From Phycisphaerales bacterium UBA3190 (lineage in GTDB: Bacteria > Planctomycetota > Phycisphaerae > Phycisphaerales > UBA1924): DNA of 59,895 nucleotides. This document shows, piece by piece, positions 8,737-17,354 of this stretch (its first letter is position 1; every line of letters starts with the position of its first letter). The notes under the pieces are model-generated. The model saw nothing but the letters and a program-made list of their open reading frames with translations. It searched no databases and was not told the DNA's origin. A program made the position numbers and the translations under genes. The stretch spans positions 30,281 to 90,175 of the forward strand of contig DEXG01000023.1 of assembly GCA_002364005.1 (NCBI GenBank), given 5' to 3'.

Positions 8737-10329
8737 ATGAATCATCCCCAAACGCGATCTTGGTTGCTGCGTCTGGCCATGGTTCTCGGGCTCCCCGTGT
8801 GGGGCCTGAGTGTGGTTTCTTCGTGTGCCACCACCCCTCAGCCCGCACCCACGACCGATTCAATCCCCCAAACACCTGTCGAGCAGCCTGAATCAGCAGA
8901 CGCTGAACGCATCGAGGAATCAGTCGACAGCAATACAGATGAACCCCTCCCGGACCCCCCCGTTTCGGGTGGTGGCGAGGAGTCCGAAAAGCGGATTTCC
9001 AAGCTCCAGGTATCTCTTTCCGCCGCTCAGGAGGCGCAGCGGAAGCAGATTGAAGAACTCAAGGGCTTGTATCGTCGGCTCCATATTGAACTTGATACCG
9101 CTGGGCGATCCTCCCTGATCGTGGAGTTATTCAACGATCCGCGCCCCGGGATGCGATTGCTGGGGTTCGAGTTGGCGGATCGTGATATCTCTGCTTCCAA
9201 GGAGTTGGGGGTCGCGGTTGGAGAGTCGGTTCGCAAACTCCTCAAAGACGAGTCCCCCGCGATCCGAGCCAAGGCCGCCCGATTGATTACGCGCCTTGTT
9301 CCACCCGATGGGATGATCATCCTGACCGAGTCACTCCAGAGTGAGGAGGACCCCGTCGCTGTGGAACCCATGTTGCTGGGCATCGCCCGTTGGCCGAATA
9401 TCGATGCACGCGAATCGATCTTGAGCTGGTTTGCGCGAGACGACGCGCCGCTGGTGGCCCTCTGCAGCGCCGCGTGGGGGCTCGAGCGTGAGGGCTTGCT
9501 TGACAGCGAGACCGATTACCCGGTGCTGCTGATCCGGTTGCGTTCGGCTGAGCCGCAGTTCTTGCGTGAGGACGGCATGAAGCTGCTGGCAAAGCTCGGC
9601 TCGGCGGACGACCTGAGAAAGCTGATCACGCTGATGCTCAGCGAAGACCCAAGTGTCGTTCGTTGGGCGGCGACCGCCCTGGTCGAAACACCCCGTTCGG
9701 TTGAGGTCCTCGCACAGTCCGCGATGGAGAACGAGATTCTCTATCAGGCGGCCGGCGAATCACTGATCAAGCATCGAGCAACTCCCGAGGGGATGCGTCG
9801 CCTCGCCGAACTCCCTCAGAGTGATCCGGCGTTGCGTCGTCAGATGATCGAACGCATGGGCCAGGCGATCGACCGTGAGCGCCTCGGTGAAGCGGTGCGT
9901 TTGGCGCAGCTCGACCCCACGCTTTCCATCTCGATCCTGAGCCGATTGATTGCCAATGAGGATGCCATCACACCCCGGAGTGCCAAAGGTGTTTTGCAGC
10001 TGGCAGAGTTACAACTCGACGCGGGCCGACCGAATCGGGTGAACGAAGCCCTGCTGGCGCTAGAAGGGGCCACCCTGGAACCAACGGACCAGGCGCGCCG
10101 GGATACGCTCCGTGTTCAGTCACTGATCCTGCTGAATCGGTTTGATGAAGCGATCGCCATCTCGCGCGAGTGGAGCCAGTGGAACAACGCCATCGAACGC
10201 GCCATCGATGATGCACAGCGTGATCGCATTGCGCAGTACCTGCTCAACCGCGACGACCTTGAACTCAGTCCCGAACAGACGAATCGGTTGGAACTCCTGT
10301 TGTCGACTGAGACGGCGGACGAGGGCTGA
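8737..10329 (+). CDS. Predicted lipoprotein with HEAT-like helical repeats
   Basis: 530 residues. The N-terminus is a hydrophobic export signal (LLRLAMVLGLPVWGL) ending in SVVSSC, a plausible lipobox with the lipidated Cys near residue 30, followed by a Pro/Glu/Ser/Thr-rich linker to about residue 85. A short coiled-coil segment (LSAAQEAQRKQIEELKGLYRR, split here as 95-115) follows. The rest is helical pairs with HEAT-repeat character such as LLKDESPAIRAKAARLITRL and MLSEDPSVVRWAATALVE. Probably anchored in the outer or cytoplasmic membrane facing the periplasm and acting as an adaptor. The upstream ribosome site is weak. It converges with the ABC permease, the two stops being eight bases apart. 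I do not recognise a named family. Confidence 0.72.
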   Translation: MNHPQTRSWLLRLAMVLGLPVWGLSVVSSCATTPQPAPTTDSIPQTPVEQPESADAERIEESVDSNTDEPLPDPPVSGGGEESEKRISKLQVSLSAAQEAQRKQIEELKGLYRRLHIELDTAGRSSLIVELFNDPRPGMRLLGFELADRDISASKELGVAVGESVRKLLKDESPAIRAKAARLITRLVPPDGMIILTESLQSEEDPVAVEPMLLGIARWPNIDARESILSWFARDDAPLVALCSAAWGLEREGLLDSETDYPVLLIRLRSAEPQFLREDGMKLLAKLGSADDLRKLITLMLSEDPSVVRWAATALVETPRSVEVLAQSAMENEILYQAAGESLIKHRATPEGMRRLAELPQSDPALRRQMIERMGQAIDRERLGEAVRLAQLDPTLSISILSRLIANEDAITPRSAKGVLQLAELQLDAGRPNRVNEALLALEGATLEPTDQARRDTLRVQSLILLNRFDEAIAISREWSQWNNAIERAIDDAQRDRIAQYLLNRDDLELSPEQTNRLELLLSTETADEG

Positions 10330-10337
10330 GCCTTCTA

Positions 10338-13109
10338 TCAACGCGAAGCGACGAGCAGGTTTCTGATCTGTGATCGTCCCAAGCGCATGGCGCTTGGGGC
10401 TGCGGCGAGCAGGGCCAGGGTCATCGCGAATCCCCATGAGAGTGCGATTGCATCGACCGGGACGGTGAACCCGAGGTCGATCCCGATCACGCGCCGGTTG
10501 ACCTCACGCCCACCCCACGCGGCCTGGATCCCGAGCCCGGTCCCCAGCACGCACGCGGTCATGGCGATGATGAGCGATTGGGCGGTGATCAGGCGGATGA
10601 GCTGCCCGCGGGAAGCACCGACTGCTCGGAGGACCCCCATCTCATAGCGTCGGGCGTTGACCTCGGCGATGATCAGGTTGGCGACGCCAAAGCACGCCAC
10701 CAGCATGGCACCGATCGCGACGGTGGAGAAGACGACGAGGGTTGAAGTGAAGACCGATTCGATCTGGCGGCGGATGATGCGACCCGAACCGACATTGAGC
10801 ACACCCGCACCGAGCAGGGCATGGCGGATGTCGTTGATCGCCTGTTCATCGCCCATCTGTTGCAATGCCTGCTCGTTGAGATCGATCTGGATCAGCTGGG
10901 CCGTGCGCATCCCGAAGATATCGATCATGTCTTGACGCGAGCCGAAGACCGAGCCGATCGCCTGATTGACGAAGTTATCGCCGAGATCGAAGTACTGGCT
11001 GACGAGTTCGAGCCCGGGCGAGGTGACGACGCCGACGATTTCAAAGGCGTGTTCCTTGTCGTTGTTGTCGGTGCAGCTGAAGGTATCACCCACACCCAAA
11101 CCCCTGGCCACGAGGAACTCACGGGCGACGATAACCGCACCGCCCTCGTTGAGGCGTTGGATCGCGGTTTCCTGATCGCCCTGCACAAACTCAAGGCGGG
11201 CCATATCGAGGAACGGCTCGGGCTCGAAGGCGATGAAGTTTGTCTTGTACGAGGAGAGCCCCTCGACCCCGAAGGCGTCGGTGCGGACCGCTCGCATTGA
11301 GATAGCGCAAGTCTGATCGACGAATGGGAGATCGTCGAGGATGCCTTGGGCCTCTTCGCTCAGCGGGAGCCCGTAGGCGAAGGCATCGGGGAACTCGATC
11401 TTGCCCAGCCAGTCGCGCATGGCGGCTGATCCGTTGGTCCAGATGCCGATCATCAGGGCGATGCCGGTCATGAGTGCCCCGGCCGTGAACCCATGGCGAT
11501 ATGGCGTGGCACGCACGGTGCGCCCGAGCAGTTGCGGGGGCAGGCCGGCGAACATCGAGATGGGGCGTGAGCACAGTCGAGCGAGCAGCACAACCAACGG
11601 CACCGAGATGAGGAAATAGCCCAGGAACATCGCCGGGAGCCCGAGTGCCACATAGACATAGAAGAACAGGCCCGAATCGGCAAGGGCGAAGACGATCGCG
11701 ACCATGGTCAGGATGCCGAGAGCACCAAGGATGCCCACAAGCGAGATGCCCCGGCGTGACATGGGGGTAGCCCGCACGGTCATGGCACGCAAAGGTGAGA
11801 GGGACGCGGCACGCCAGGCGGGCCACAGGGCCCCCACCAATCCCGCCAGCACCGCGCCGAGGACCGTCAGGGTGAGCATGACAGGCGGGATCACCAGCCC
11901 CTGTGACATCTGCTGATCGAATACGCGTGTGAGCACATACCCCAGACCGATCCCCATCGGCAAACCGAACAACACACCGAGCCCTGCGACGATGAGCCCG
12001 ACCAGCAGCTGCGCGATCGCCAGCTGATGCCTGCGGGCACCGATGGCCCGGAGGACCGCCAGCGTGCGTTGCTGCTCAGCAACGCCCGTGGTGAGCCCGG
12101 TCGTGATGATAAAGGCAGCGGAAATCAACGCGATCACCGAGACAAGCACAAAGCCCAGCTGGGACGCCTGCATGTTCTGCTCGACGCCCGAGGTGATGCG
12201 TCCGGTTGTTTGCAGCATCGCCTGCGGCAGTACCTCGTCCTCGTGGGCATCGACGAAGGCCTGGGGGTCGATCCCGTCTGCGAGCTTGAGTTCGATATCG
12301 GTGAGTTGGTCGGCCTTCCTTGCCAGTGCATCGAGGGTCTCGATGGTGGTGAATGCGATGGGTTTGCCGCCGATCGGGGCGGGCTCGGCGATTCCGACCA
12401 CACGCAGCGTTCGAGCACGCCCGAATAGGCGGGGGACGGTCAGCATGGATCCGATGCGTGGGCCGACGCCGGCGTTGATGCGTTCCGCCTCGCGTTGATC
12501 GTCGACCGATTGGCCAACGAATGGGAATGATTTGTCGAGGTATGCCCCCGGGTCCGCGAGCAGGTCGGGGCCCGCTTCTGATCGGACCTGCTGCGCAAAC
12601 GACCATGAGAGTCGCTGGGCGACTCGGAGGTCGATGACGATCTCGTCGATCGCGTTGGGATATCGCCCCTCAATGAGGGCAACGGGGCGAGCGGCGAACT
12701 CAAGATCGGGGTCGATGCCGTTGACGAATGCGTTGACCGCGTATCGCTGTTCGACACCGGTGTAGCCCGAATCGGGATCATCCCGGATGATGGGTTGCAG
12801 CTCGGGGAGCTTGATGACGAGCGAGAGCGTGGACTGGCGTCTGGGGACGGCTTGCTCGACCCCCTCCCACTGTTGGGCGACTTCGAGGAGCGTGGCATCG
12901 AAGGTCTCGCCGCTGGTCGGCAGCAGGCGTGCTTCAGCTGTGCCGATCTGGGTGTCGATCTGGGCTTTGAACGCGGCATTGAGCGACGCCATCGCGCAGG
13001 CGATGGTGGTCACGAGCACGACCGAGAGGGCGACCGCGCCGGCGAGCAGTGCGACGCGGCTACGACGCGCTGAGCAGATGCTGCGTGCGAGTCGCAATGC
13101 TGCCTGCAT
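10338..13109 (-). CDS. ABC transporter permease with two FtsX domains
   Basis: 923 residues. An N-terminal membrane anchor (VALLAGAVALSVVLVTTIACAM) is followed by a long periplasmic domain of about 270 residues. A first FtsX core follows (FVLVSVIALISAAFIITTG, then VLRAIGARRHQLAIAQLLVG), then further membrane spans, a second periplasmic domain and a C-terminal FtsX core (MLVACFGVANLIIAEV, then MGVLRAVGASRGQLIRLI). This two-FtsX layout fits the MacB/LolCDE-like class of mechanotransmitting permeases, which move lipoproteins, peptides or other envelope substrates rather than importing nutrients. ATG 13109 has AAGGGGGAC upstream and lies inside the end of the ATPase gene (50-base overlap), so the two are co-translated. 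The substrate is unknown. Confidence 0.9.
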   Translation of the reverse strand: MQAALRLARSICSARRSRVALLAGAVALSVVLVTTIACAMASLNAAFKAQIDTQIGTAEARLLPTSGETFDATLLEVAQQWEGVEQAVPRRQSTLSLVIKLPELQPIIRDDPDSGYTGVEQRYAVNAFVNGIDPDLEFAARPVALIEGRYPNAIDEIVIDLRVAQRLSWSFAQQVRSEAGPDLLADPGAYLDKSFPFVGQSVDDQREAERINAGVGPRIGSMLTVPRLFGRARTLRVVGIAEPAPIGGKPIAFTTIETLDALARKADQLTDIELKLADGIDPQAFVDAHEDEVLPQAMLQTTGRITSGVEQNMQASQLGFVLVSVIALISAAFIITTGLTTGVAEQQRTLAVLRAIGARRHQLAIAQLLVGLIVAGLGVLFGLPMGIGLGYVLTRVFDQQMSQGLVIPPVMLTLTVLGAVLAGLVGALWPAWRAASLSPLRAMTVRATPMSRRGISLVGILGALGILTMVAIVFALADSGLFFYVYVALGLPAMFLGYFLISVPLVVLLARLCSRPISMFAGLPPQLLGRTVRATPYRHGFTAGALMTGIALMIGIWTNGSAAMRDWLGKIEFPDAFAYGLPLSEEAQGILDDLPFVDQTCAISMRAVRTDAFGVEGLSSYKTNFIAFEPEPFLDMARLEFVQGDQETAIQRLNEGGAVIVAREFLVARGLGVGDTFSCTDNNDKEHAFEIVGVVTSPGLELVSQYFDLGDNFVNQAIGSVFGSRQDMIDIFGMRTAQLIQIDLNEQALQQMGDEQAINDIRHALLGAGVLNVGSGRIIRRQIESVFTSTLVVFSTVAIGAMLVACFGVANLIIAEVNARRYEMGVLRAVGASRGQLIRLITAQSLIIAMTACVLGTGLGIQAAWGGREVNRRVIGIDLGFTVPVDAIALSWGFAMTLALLAAAPSAMRLGRSQIRNLLVASR

Positions 13110-13815
13110 CGAGTCCCCCTTGGTCTTGGTGTGCGTCGGGGTTGTCGATGGTGCCGACGATCATGCCGTCGTTCATCACGAAGATCTTCTCGCAGTAACT
13201 GGCGGCTTCGGGCTCGTGGGTCACCATGACGACGGTGACCTGCTCCTCGCGGGCGACACGCTGAAGCATGGACCAGACGAGCTGACTAGCGCTGGTGTCG
13301 AGGTTGCCGGTGGGTTCGTCGGCGAAGACGACCTGGGGTTGGTAGAGCAGGGCTCGGGCGATGGCGACGCGCTGCTGCTCGCCGCCGCTGAGTGCTTCGG
13401 GGCGGTGATCACCCCGGTCACCGAGCCCGAGCAGGTCGAGCAGCTCGTATGAGCGATCGCTCAGGGCCTTGGAGAGCCGGCCCGCCAGCAACCCGGGGAG
13501 CTGGACATTTTCCGCGGCGGTCATGGTCGGGATCAGGTTGAACGCCTGAAAGATCACGCCGATCTCCTCGCGACGGAACCGGGTCGCCTCGCGTTCGCTC
13601 ATGCGGTGCAGATCGTGCCCCGAGACGGTGATCTCCCCCGCATCGGGGCGGTCCATGGCGCTGAGCATGTGCAGCAGGGTGGACTTGCCCGAGCCCGAAC
13701 GCCCCATGATGGCGGTGAAGCCCGGCGTATCGATTGAGAGATCGACACCACGCAGAGCGTGCACGGTGCGGTCGCCGAGTGTGAACGATTTGGTGACTTG
13801 GGTACAGGAGATCAT
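13060..13815 (-). CDS. ABC transporter ATP-binding protein (LolD/MacB N-domain type)
   Basis: 251-residue ATPase energising the FtsX-type permease encoded next to it. Walker A GRSGSGKST, Q-loop VIFQAFNLIPTMTAAEN, signature LSGGEQQRVAIARAL, Walker B VVFADEPTGNLD and H-loop VMVTHEPEAA are all present. The FQxFNLxPxxTxxEN and DEPTGNLD forms are typical of the LolD/MacB/FtsE-like group that pairs with FtsX-domain permeases. ATG 13815 is chosen because the protein then begins MISCTQVTKSFTLGD, the normal first strand; the frame extends 25 codons upstream into a tiny possible ORF. Transcription probably begins after the hmgA terminator at 13932-13960. Confidence 0.93.
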   Translation of the reverse strand: MISCTQVTKSFTLGDRTVHALRGVDLSIDTPGFTAIMGRSGSGKSTLLHMLSAMDRPDAGEITVSGHDLHRMSEREATRFRREEIGVIFQAFNLIPTMTAAENVQLPGLLAGRLSKALSDRSYELLDLLGLGDRGDHRPEALSGGEQQRVAIARALLYQPQVVFADEPTGNLDTSASQLVWSMLQRVAREEQVTVVMVTHEPEAASYCEKIFVMNDGMIVGTIDNPDAHQDQGGLDAGSIATRTQHLLSAS

Positions 13816-13841
13816 GGTGGCTCGATGGTCAGCTTCGCGGT

Positions 13842-13904
13842 TCAGCAAGGGTAGGCGTCGGGCTCGACCGGTTGGTTGGGTTTGATGCACAGCTCTTTCA
13901 GCAT
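13842..13904 (-). CDS. Candidate 20-residue peptide ahead of the ABC exporter genes
   Basis: A possible micro-ORF encoding MLKELCIKPNQPVEPDAYPC, with GGGAG five bases before its ATG, located between the hmgA terminator and the ABC ATPase start (26-base gap to the ATPase). Two Cys residues and a Pro-rich centre are notable in such a short product placed before an exporter operon. It may be a leader peptide controlling translation of the exporter, an exported peptide, or chance. There is no sequence family I recognise and no codon evidence can be drawn from 20 codons. Confidence 0.3.
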   Translation of the reverse strand: MLKELCIKPNQPVEPDAYPC

Positions 13905-13931
13905 GGCAACTCCCAGAGACATAAGGGCAAG

Positions 13932-13960
13932 AAAAAACACCGGTGATTCAGTCCCGGTGT
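13932..13960 (-). terminator. Rho-independent terminator after hmgA
   Basis: On the minus strand ACACCGG and CCGGTGT pair around a ten-base loop and are followed directly by six T. It lies 33 bases past the homogentisate dioxygenase stop and separates that gene from the ABC exporter pair. Confidence 0.75.
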
Positions 13961-13992
13961 GTTTCGTGGTTCGTTCCCGATTGGACGCGGTA

Positions 13993-15303
13993 TCAATCCC
14001 AGGTATTGATCGGCTTATCTGTCCCGGTCTCTTCGCCCTCTGCACCGCGAACCTGATCGGGTGCGAAGTGGTCCTGACGCCATGACTCTGGGTATTGCGG
14101 GTCATCGAGGTCGATGCAGGCCTTGGTGGGGAACATGGGTCTGAAAGTGTCGCACATGACCGCCATCTCGTCGGTCCATGTCTTCCCGAGCGAGGCCTCG
14201 ACTGTGCCTGGGTGCGGGCCGTGCGGGATGCCCTGCGGGTGGACGCTGATCGAGCCCTGCGAGATCCCACGCCGGGCTTTGTAGTTGCCCTCGACATAGT
14301 ACATAATCTCGTCGCTGTCGATGTTGCTGTGGTTGTAGGGCACCGGGATCGCTTCAGGATGGAAGTCGAGCGCCCGCGGGCAGAACGAGCAGATGACGAA
14401 GTTGTGCCCCTCGAAGGTCTGATGGATCGGCGGGGGCATGTGCAACTGCCCGGTGATGGGCGCAAAGTCGTGGATGTTGAAGCAGTACGGGTAGTAACAC
14501 CCGTCCCAGCCAACCACTTCGAGCGGATGGTAGGGATAGATGTATGAGTGGACCGAGTTGAGGGCCTTGATGCGGACCTCGAACTCGCCCTTCTCGTCAT
14601 GGGCCAGCGGGTGGTCCTCGTCCTCGAAAGGTACGCGCAGGTCCCGCTCGCAGTAGGGTGCGTGCTCGAGGAACTGGGCGGTCTTCTTGGCCATGTACCG
14701 TGGCGGCGGCATGATGTGCGAGGCGTTGCAGGTTTCGAAACAGACAAACTTGCCCAGAGGCATCTGCTCTTTGGTGAAGCCGCCGTATTCGTCGTTGTCG
14801 CTGCCGTCGTCTGGGCGTTCGTCGAAGACGATCTGGTAGATCACGCCCTTGGGCATGACGATGTAGTCTTTCTTGCCGAACTTGAGGGTGCCGAACATCG
14901 AGCGGACGGTGCCCGAGCCGAAGTGGATGAAGATGCACTCATCGCCTTGGCCGTTTTTGTAGTGGTACTGCATCTGCGATTCGGGCTGGCAGATGGACAT
15001 CTCGACATCGCTGTTGCCAAAGATGACGACGCGGCCCTGGACGGGGTCACCATGCTTTTTGAAGTTCTGGGACCTCACATGGCGCATGCGCATGACATCC
15101 TGCTCGACATACTCGACCTTGGTCGAGTAGAGCTTCTTCCAGCCCGTGACCTGGGTCGGCGGGTGGATGTGATACATGATGCTGCTCGGCCCGACGAATC
15201 CTTCGGTGCCGAAGAGTTCTTCTGAGTAGAGCGCACCATCAGGTCGGCGAAACTGGGTGTGACGCTTCTTGGGCAGTTTGCCCATCTTCATGTAATACGG
15301 CAT
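13993..15303 (-). CDS. hmgA: Homogentisate 1,2-dioxygenase
   Basis: Opens the ring of homogentisate to maleylacetoacetate in tyrosine and phenylalanine degradation, using Fe(II) and O2. 436 residues, the usual size for the family. The C-terminal cupin shows the expected run of ligands: ALDFHPEAIPVPYNHSN, SDEIMYYVEG (Glu) and IPHGPHPGT (His), plus GWDGCYYPYCFNIHDFAPI. ATG 15303 is chosen since GAGGA lies eight bases upstream and the product starts MPYYMKMGKLPKKRHTQFR, like relatives; 16 more in-frame codons upstream are unlikely. The preceding pathway enzyme, HppD, is encoded at 28342-29532, not next door. No maleylacetoacetate isomerase or fumarylacetoacetase gene is in the window. Confidence 0.94.
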   Translation of the reverse strand: MPYYMKMGKLPKKRHTQFRRPDGALYSEELFGTEGFVGPSSIMYHIHPPTQVTGWKKLYSTKVEYVEQDVMRMRHVRSQNFKKHGDPVQGRVVIFGNSDVEMSICQPESQMQYHYKNGQGDECIFIHFGSGTVRSMFGTLKFGKKDYIVMPKGVIYQIVFDERPDDGSDNDEYGGFTKEQMPLGKFVCFETCNASHIMPPPRYMAKKTAQFLEHAPYCERDLRVPFEDEDHPLAHDEKGEFEVRIKALNSVHSYIYPYHPLEVVGWDGCYYPYCFNIHDFAPITGQLHMPPPIHQTFEGHNFVICSFCPRALDFHPEAIPVPYNHSNIDSDEIMYYVEGNYKARRGISQGSISVHPQGIPHGPHPGTVEASLGKTWTDEMAVMCDTFRPMFPTKACIDLDDPQYPESWRQDHFAPDQVRGAEGEETGTDKPINTWD

Positions 15304-15653
15304 TGCGCCGGTCCTCATTCTTCCCTTGGCCGCGGGTGACCGGATGATCACGCGGTTTGGGAGGGGGTTGGTCGCGTCGACCCGAACACTTCAAGAACGC
15401 AGGGTCAGATTCATTCTAGCAAATATGGGGTGTGCTTCTCCAGTACCGAATCACGATTGCTGCGTGTTCATGGGCGATTCCTGACTTCTGGAGGGGATTG
15501 ATCCCCGAAACCGATAGAAGTGGCATGCCAACATGGGCTGCAGACACAGCCCCACAGTTGATTCAGACGCGTCTTGCGTGAATAATCCCAGCCAAGGACG
15601 CTGCGGCGGGGACGACACATGCCGCACGCACTCGAGATAGAATGCCAGGACCC
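15304..15653. other. Divergent intergenic region, no gene seen
   Basis: 350 bases between the divergent starts of hmgA and the pseudokinase gene. It must hold both promoters. An open frame on the minus strand here continues into the antisense of the pseudokinase gene and lacks a ribosome site or family resemblance. I see no clear hairpin or repeat. Confidence 0.6.
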
Positions 15654-16490
15654 ATGAGCAACGCTTTGCGAGCAGAATACTTTGGCCCCTACAAAATGAT
15701 CCGATCTGTCGGGAGTACCCGCGGGATCGAACGATTCGTGGTCCTCTGCTCGAAGACCGATACGAACCGGCTGCTGTATCGATTCCCGAATCACCCCCAC
15801 CATCAGCAACGCCGTTCGCTGTTCGATTCGATGGTGACCCTGGGCATGATCGATCACCCGCACATGCTGCGTGTTGAATCCGCGTCGTACGACGATCGTG
15901 GTCGGCTCTGTGTCATCACGCCGTACACCGGGAACCACGAGGGCCTTGTCACCCTTTCTGATCTCATCGACCAGCGAGGCGGCAAGCTTGGGACCATCGA
16001 AGCGGCACGCGCCATCGAGCACCTGCTCTGTGCCAGCGCTCACGCCCACACCAAGAAGGTCGCTCATGGGCCCATCCGCCCCGAGCACATCCTCGTCGAC
16101 CGGTTCGGCAGCACGCAGATCGAGCTCTACGGCTACCCAGCATTGACGCGTTCGGATTCGATCAGCATGAACACACTGGTTGCCGACGAGATCCGCTCGA
16201 TCGTTGAACTGGCCTACACCCTGATCACCGGGTTAACGGTCAGCGCCGATCGGCTTGCCCCCTCGCGGGTGATCAAGAAGCTCGATCGCAACTGGGATAC
16301 CTGGTTCGAACTCGGGCTCGATCCGATCGATGGCTTTGAAGATGCGACGCATGCGCTCAACGCCCTGCCCACAAATGACCGCTGCGAGGAGTGGCTTACA
16401 ACCCACGCGCCCAAGCGTGGCCAGGTGCAGTTCGGCGCGATGATCCGACGCTTCAAGTCGTCGAACGCATCCGTTCGCCGCCCGCGGTGA
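15654..16490 (+). CDS. Protein-kinase-like protein without catalytic residues (pseudokinase)
   Basis: 278 residues with the order of a Hanks-type Ser/Thr kinase domain: GPYKMIRSVGSTRGIERFVV in place of the nucleotide loop, MIDHPHMLRVESA (the HPNIV-type alphaC-beta4 region), VITPYTGNHEGLVTLSDLI (hinge), and HGPIRPEHILVD (138-149) where HRDLKPxNILV is expected. The catalytic Asp of HRD is Pro, the AxK lysine is absent (RLLYRFPN), and DFG is replaced by LYGYPA. All three essential residues are lost while the fold pattern is kept. Likely a cytoplasmic pseudokinase used for binding or regulation. ATG 15654 has CCAGGA directly upstream. It converges with gcvH across a two-way terminator. Confidence 0.72.
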   Translation: MSNALRAEYFGPYKMIRSVGSTRGIERFVVLCSKTDTNRLLYRFPNHPHHQQRRSLFDSMVTLGMIDHPHMLRVESASYDDRGRLCVITPYTGNHEGLVTLSDLIDQRGGKLGTIEAARAIEHLLCASAHAHTKKVAHGPIRPEHILVDRFGSTQIELYGYPALTRSDSISMNTLVADEIRSIVELAYTLITGLTVSADRLAPSRVIKKLDRNWDTWFELGLDPIDGFEDATHALNALPTNDRCEEWLTTHAPKRGQVQFGAMIRRFKSSNASVRRPR

Positions 16491-16511
16491 AAGATCGAAG
16501 CTATTACGACA

Positions 16512-16556
16512 CATAAAAACCACACCTGACGATTCGTCGTCGGGCGTGGTTCGTTT
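16512..16556. terminator. Two-way terminator between the pseudokinase gene and gcvH
   Basis: Arms 16518-16532 and 16537-16551 pair over 15 positions with one mismatch and one wobble, around a TTCG tetraloop. T-rich sequence follows on the plus strand (CGTTTTG) and AAAAA precedes it, giving TTTTT on the minus strand, so it can end transcripts from both convergent genes. Confidence 0.85.
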
Positions 16557-16591
16557 TGCGGTGATCTGCTGTTCTGACCTCGCCAGGTCGC

Positions 16592-16966
16592 TCAGAGCGA
16601 GGCGTCGTAGGCGGCTGCGTCGAGGCATTCGCCCAGGTTGCCCTGGTCGCTGATCTTGATCTTGACGAGCCAGCCATCGCCGTAGGGGTCATTGTTGACC
16701 ATCTCGGGGTGGTCGCTGAGGGCGTCGTTGACCTCGATGATCTCGCCGCCAGCGGCGCTGTAGATGTCGCTGGTGGTCTTGACGGACTCGACCTCGCCGA
16801 CGGATTCGCCCGGGGCGATCTCGGTGCCGACTTCCTGCATTTCAACGAAGGTGACATCGGTGAGCTGATCGACGGCGTAGGTGGTGAGACCGATGGTGAC
16901 GGTGTCGCCATCGACCTTGTGCCATTCGTGTGATTCGGAGTAGACGCGGTCGGTCGGGGTGCTCAT
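16592..16966 (-). CDS. gcvH: Glycine cleavage system H protein
   Basis: Lipoyl carrier that shuttles the aminomethyl group between the P, T and L proteins of glycine cleavage. 124 residues, the normal size. The lipoylation site is Lys63 in GEVESVKTTSDIYS, matching the family ESVKA/TxSD pattern, and the start RVYSESHEWHKVDGD matches Y(T/S)xxHEWv. ATG 16966 has AGGAG eight bases upstream. gcvP and gcvT are not adjacent, so the system is split. It diverges from smc across 388 bases. I looked for a glycine riboswitch in that leader and did not recognise one. Confidence 0.96.
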   Translation of the reverse strand: MSTPTDRVYSESHEWHKVDGDTVTIGLTTYAVDQLTDVTFVEMQEVGTEIAPGESVGEVESVKTTSDIYSAAGGEIIEVNDALSDHPEMVNNDPYGDGWLVKIKISDQGNLGECLDAAAYDASL

Positions 16967-17354
16967 TGCGGGATGCTCCTGGGCATGGGGTCGGGGTTGA
17001 TGGCCGATTGTAGTCCGGGCACCGAAAAGGGCAAGCCTGACAAACTGGGAAGGCCGGATGGGTGTGAATGCTTCCTTCGTCGGCACTCGTTCATACTCCG
17101 TTCCCGGGTTCGGGGGCAAGGTGATCTTGGGAGATGCCGCGGTGTTCTGGTAGATTGGGGGTGTGTGCCGGAACGCATTTCGCTGAAAATCCCCCACCAT
17201 TCCCCACCTGAGAGCGTGAATTCCGATACCATCGTCCGTAGCTCGAAGCTCTGGGAGGATCCCGGGGTGTTCCGGCCGGACTTGTTCCGTTGAATGGGCA
17301 CACAGTCGTGTCCACACGCCCGCTTGAACAGCCGACACGGAGGTTGCGCTGATC
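16967..17354. other. Divergent intergenic region between gcvH and smc
   Basis: 388 bases without a supported gene. A 106-codon open frame on the plus strand has no family resemblance and an unlikely composition, so I left it out. The only structured item is a pair of TGGGG boxes at ten-base spacing on the minus strand (17192-17206, listed separately). Confidence 0.6.
17192..17206 (-). promoter_or_regulatory. Two TGGGG boxes at ten-base period, MraZ-box-like
   Basis: On the minus strand TGGGG-AATGG-TGGGG gives two TGGGN units separated by five bases, the arrangement of known MraZ operators, though those usually have three units. Location is the gcvH-smc divergent region. There is no mraZ gene in the window and a chance match is quite possible. 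Confidence 0.2.

Noticed and set aside
15468..16088. 206-codon minus-strand open frame overlapping the pseudokinase start
   Set aside because: Mostly antisense to the pseudokinase domain, no ribosome site, no recognisable domain.
16967..17100. Glycine riboswitch upstream of gcvH
   Set aside because: I looked for the conserved aptamer core and paired helices and did not see them.
16973..17293. 106-codon open frame between gcvH and smc
   Set aside because: Lies in a divergent promoter region, irregular composition, no homology that I recognise.
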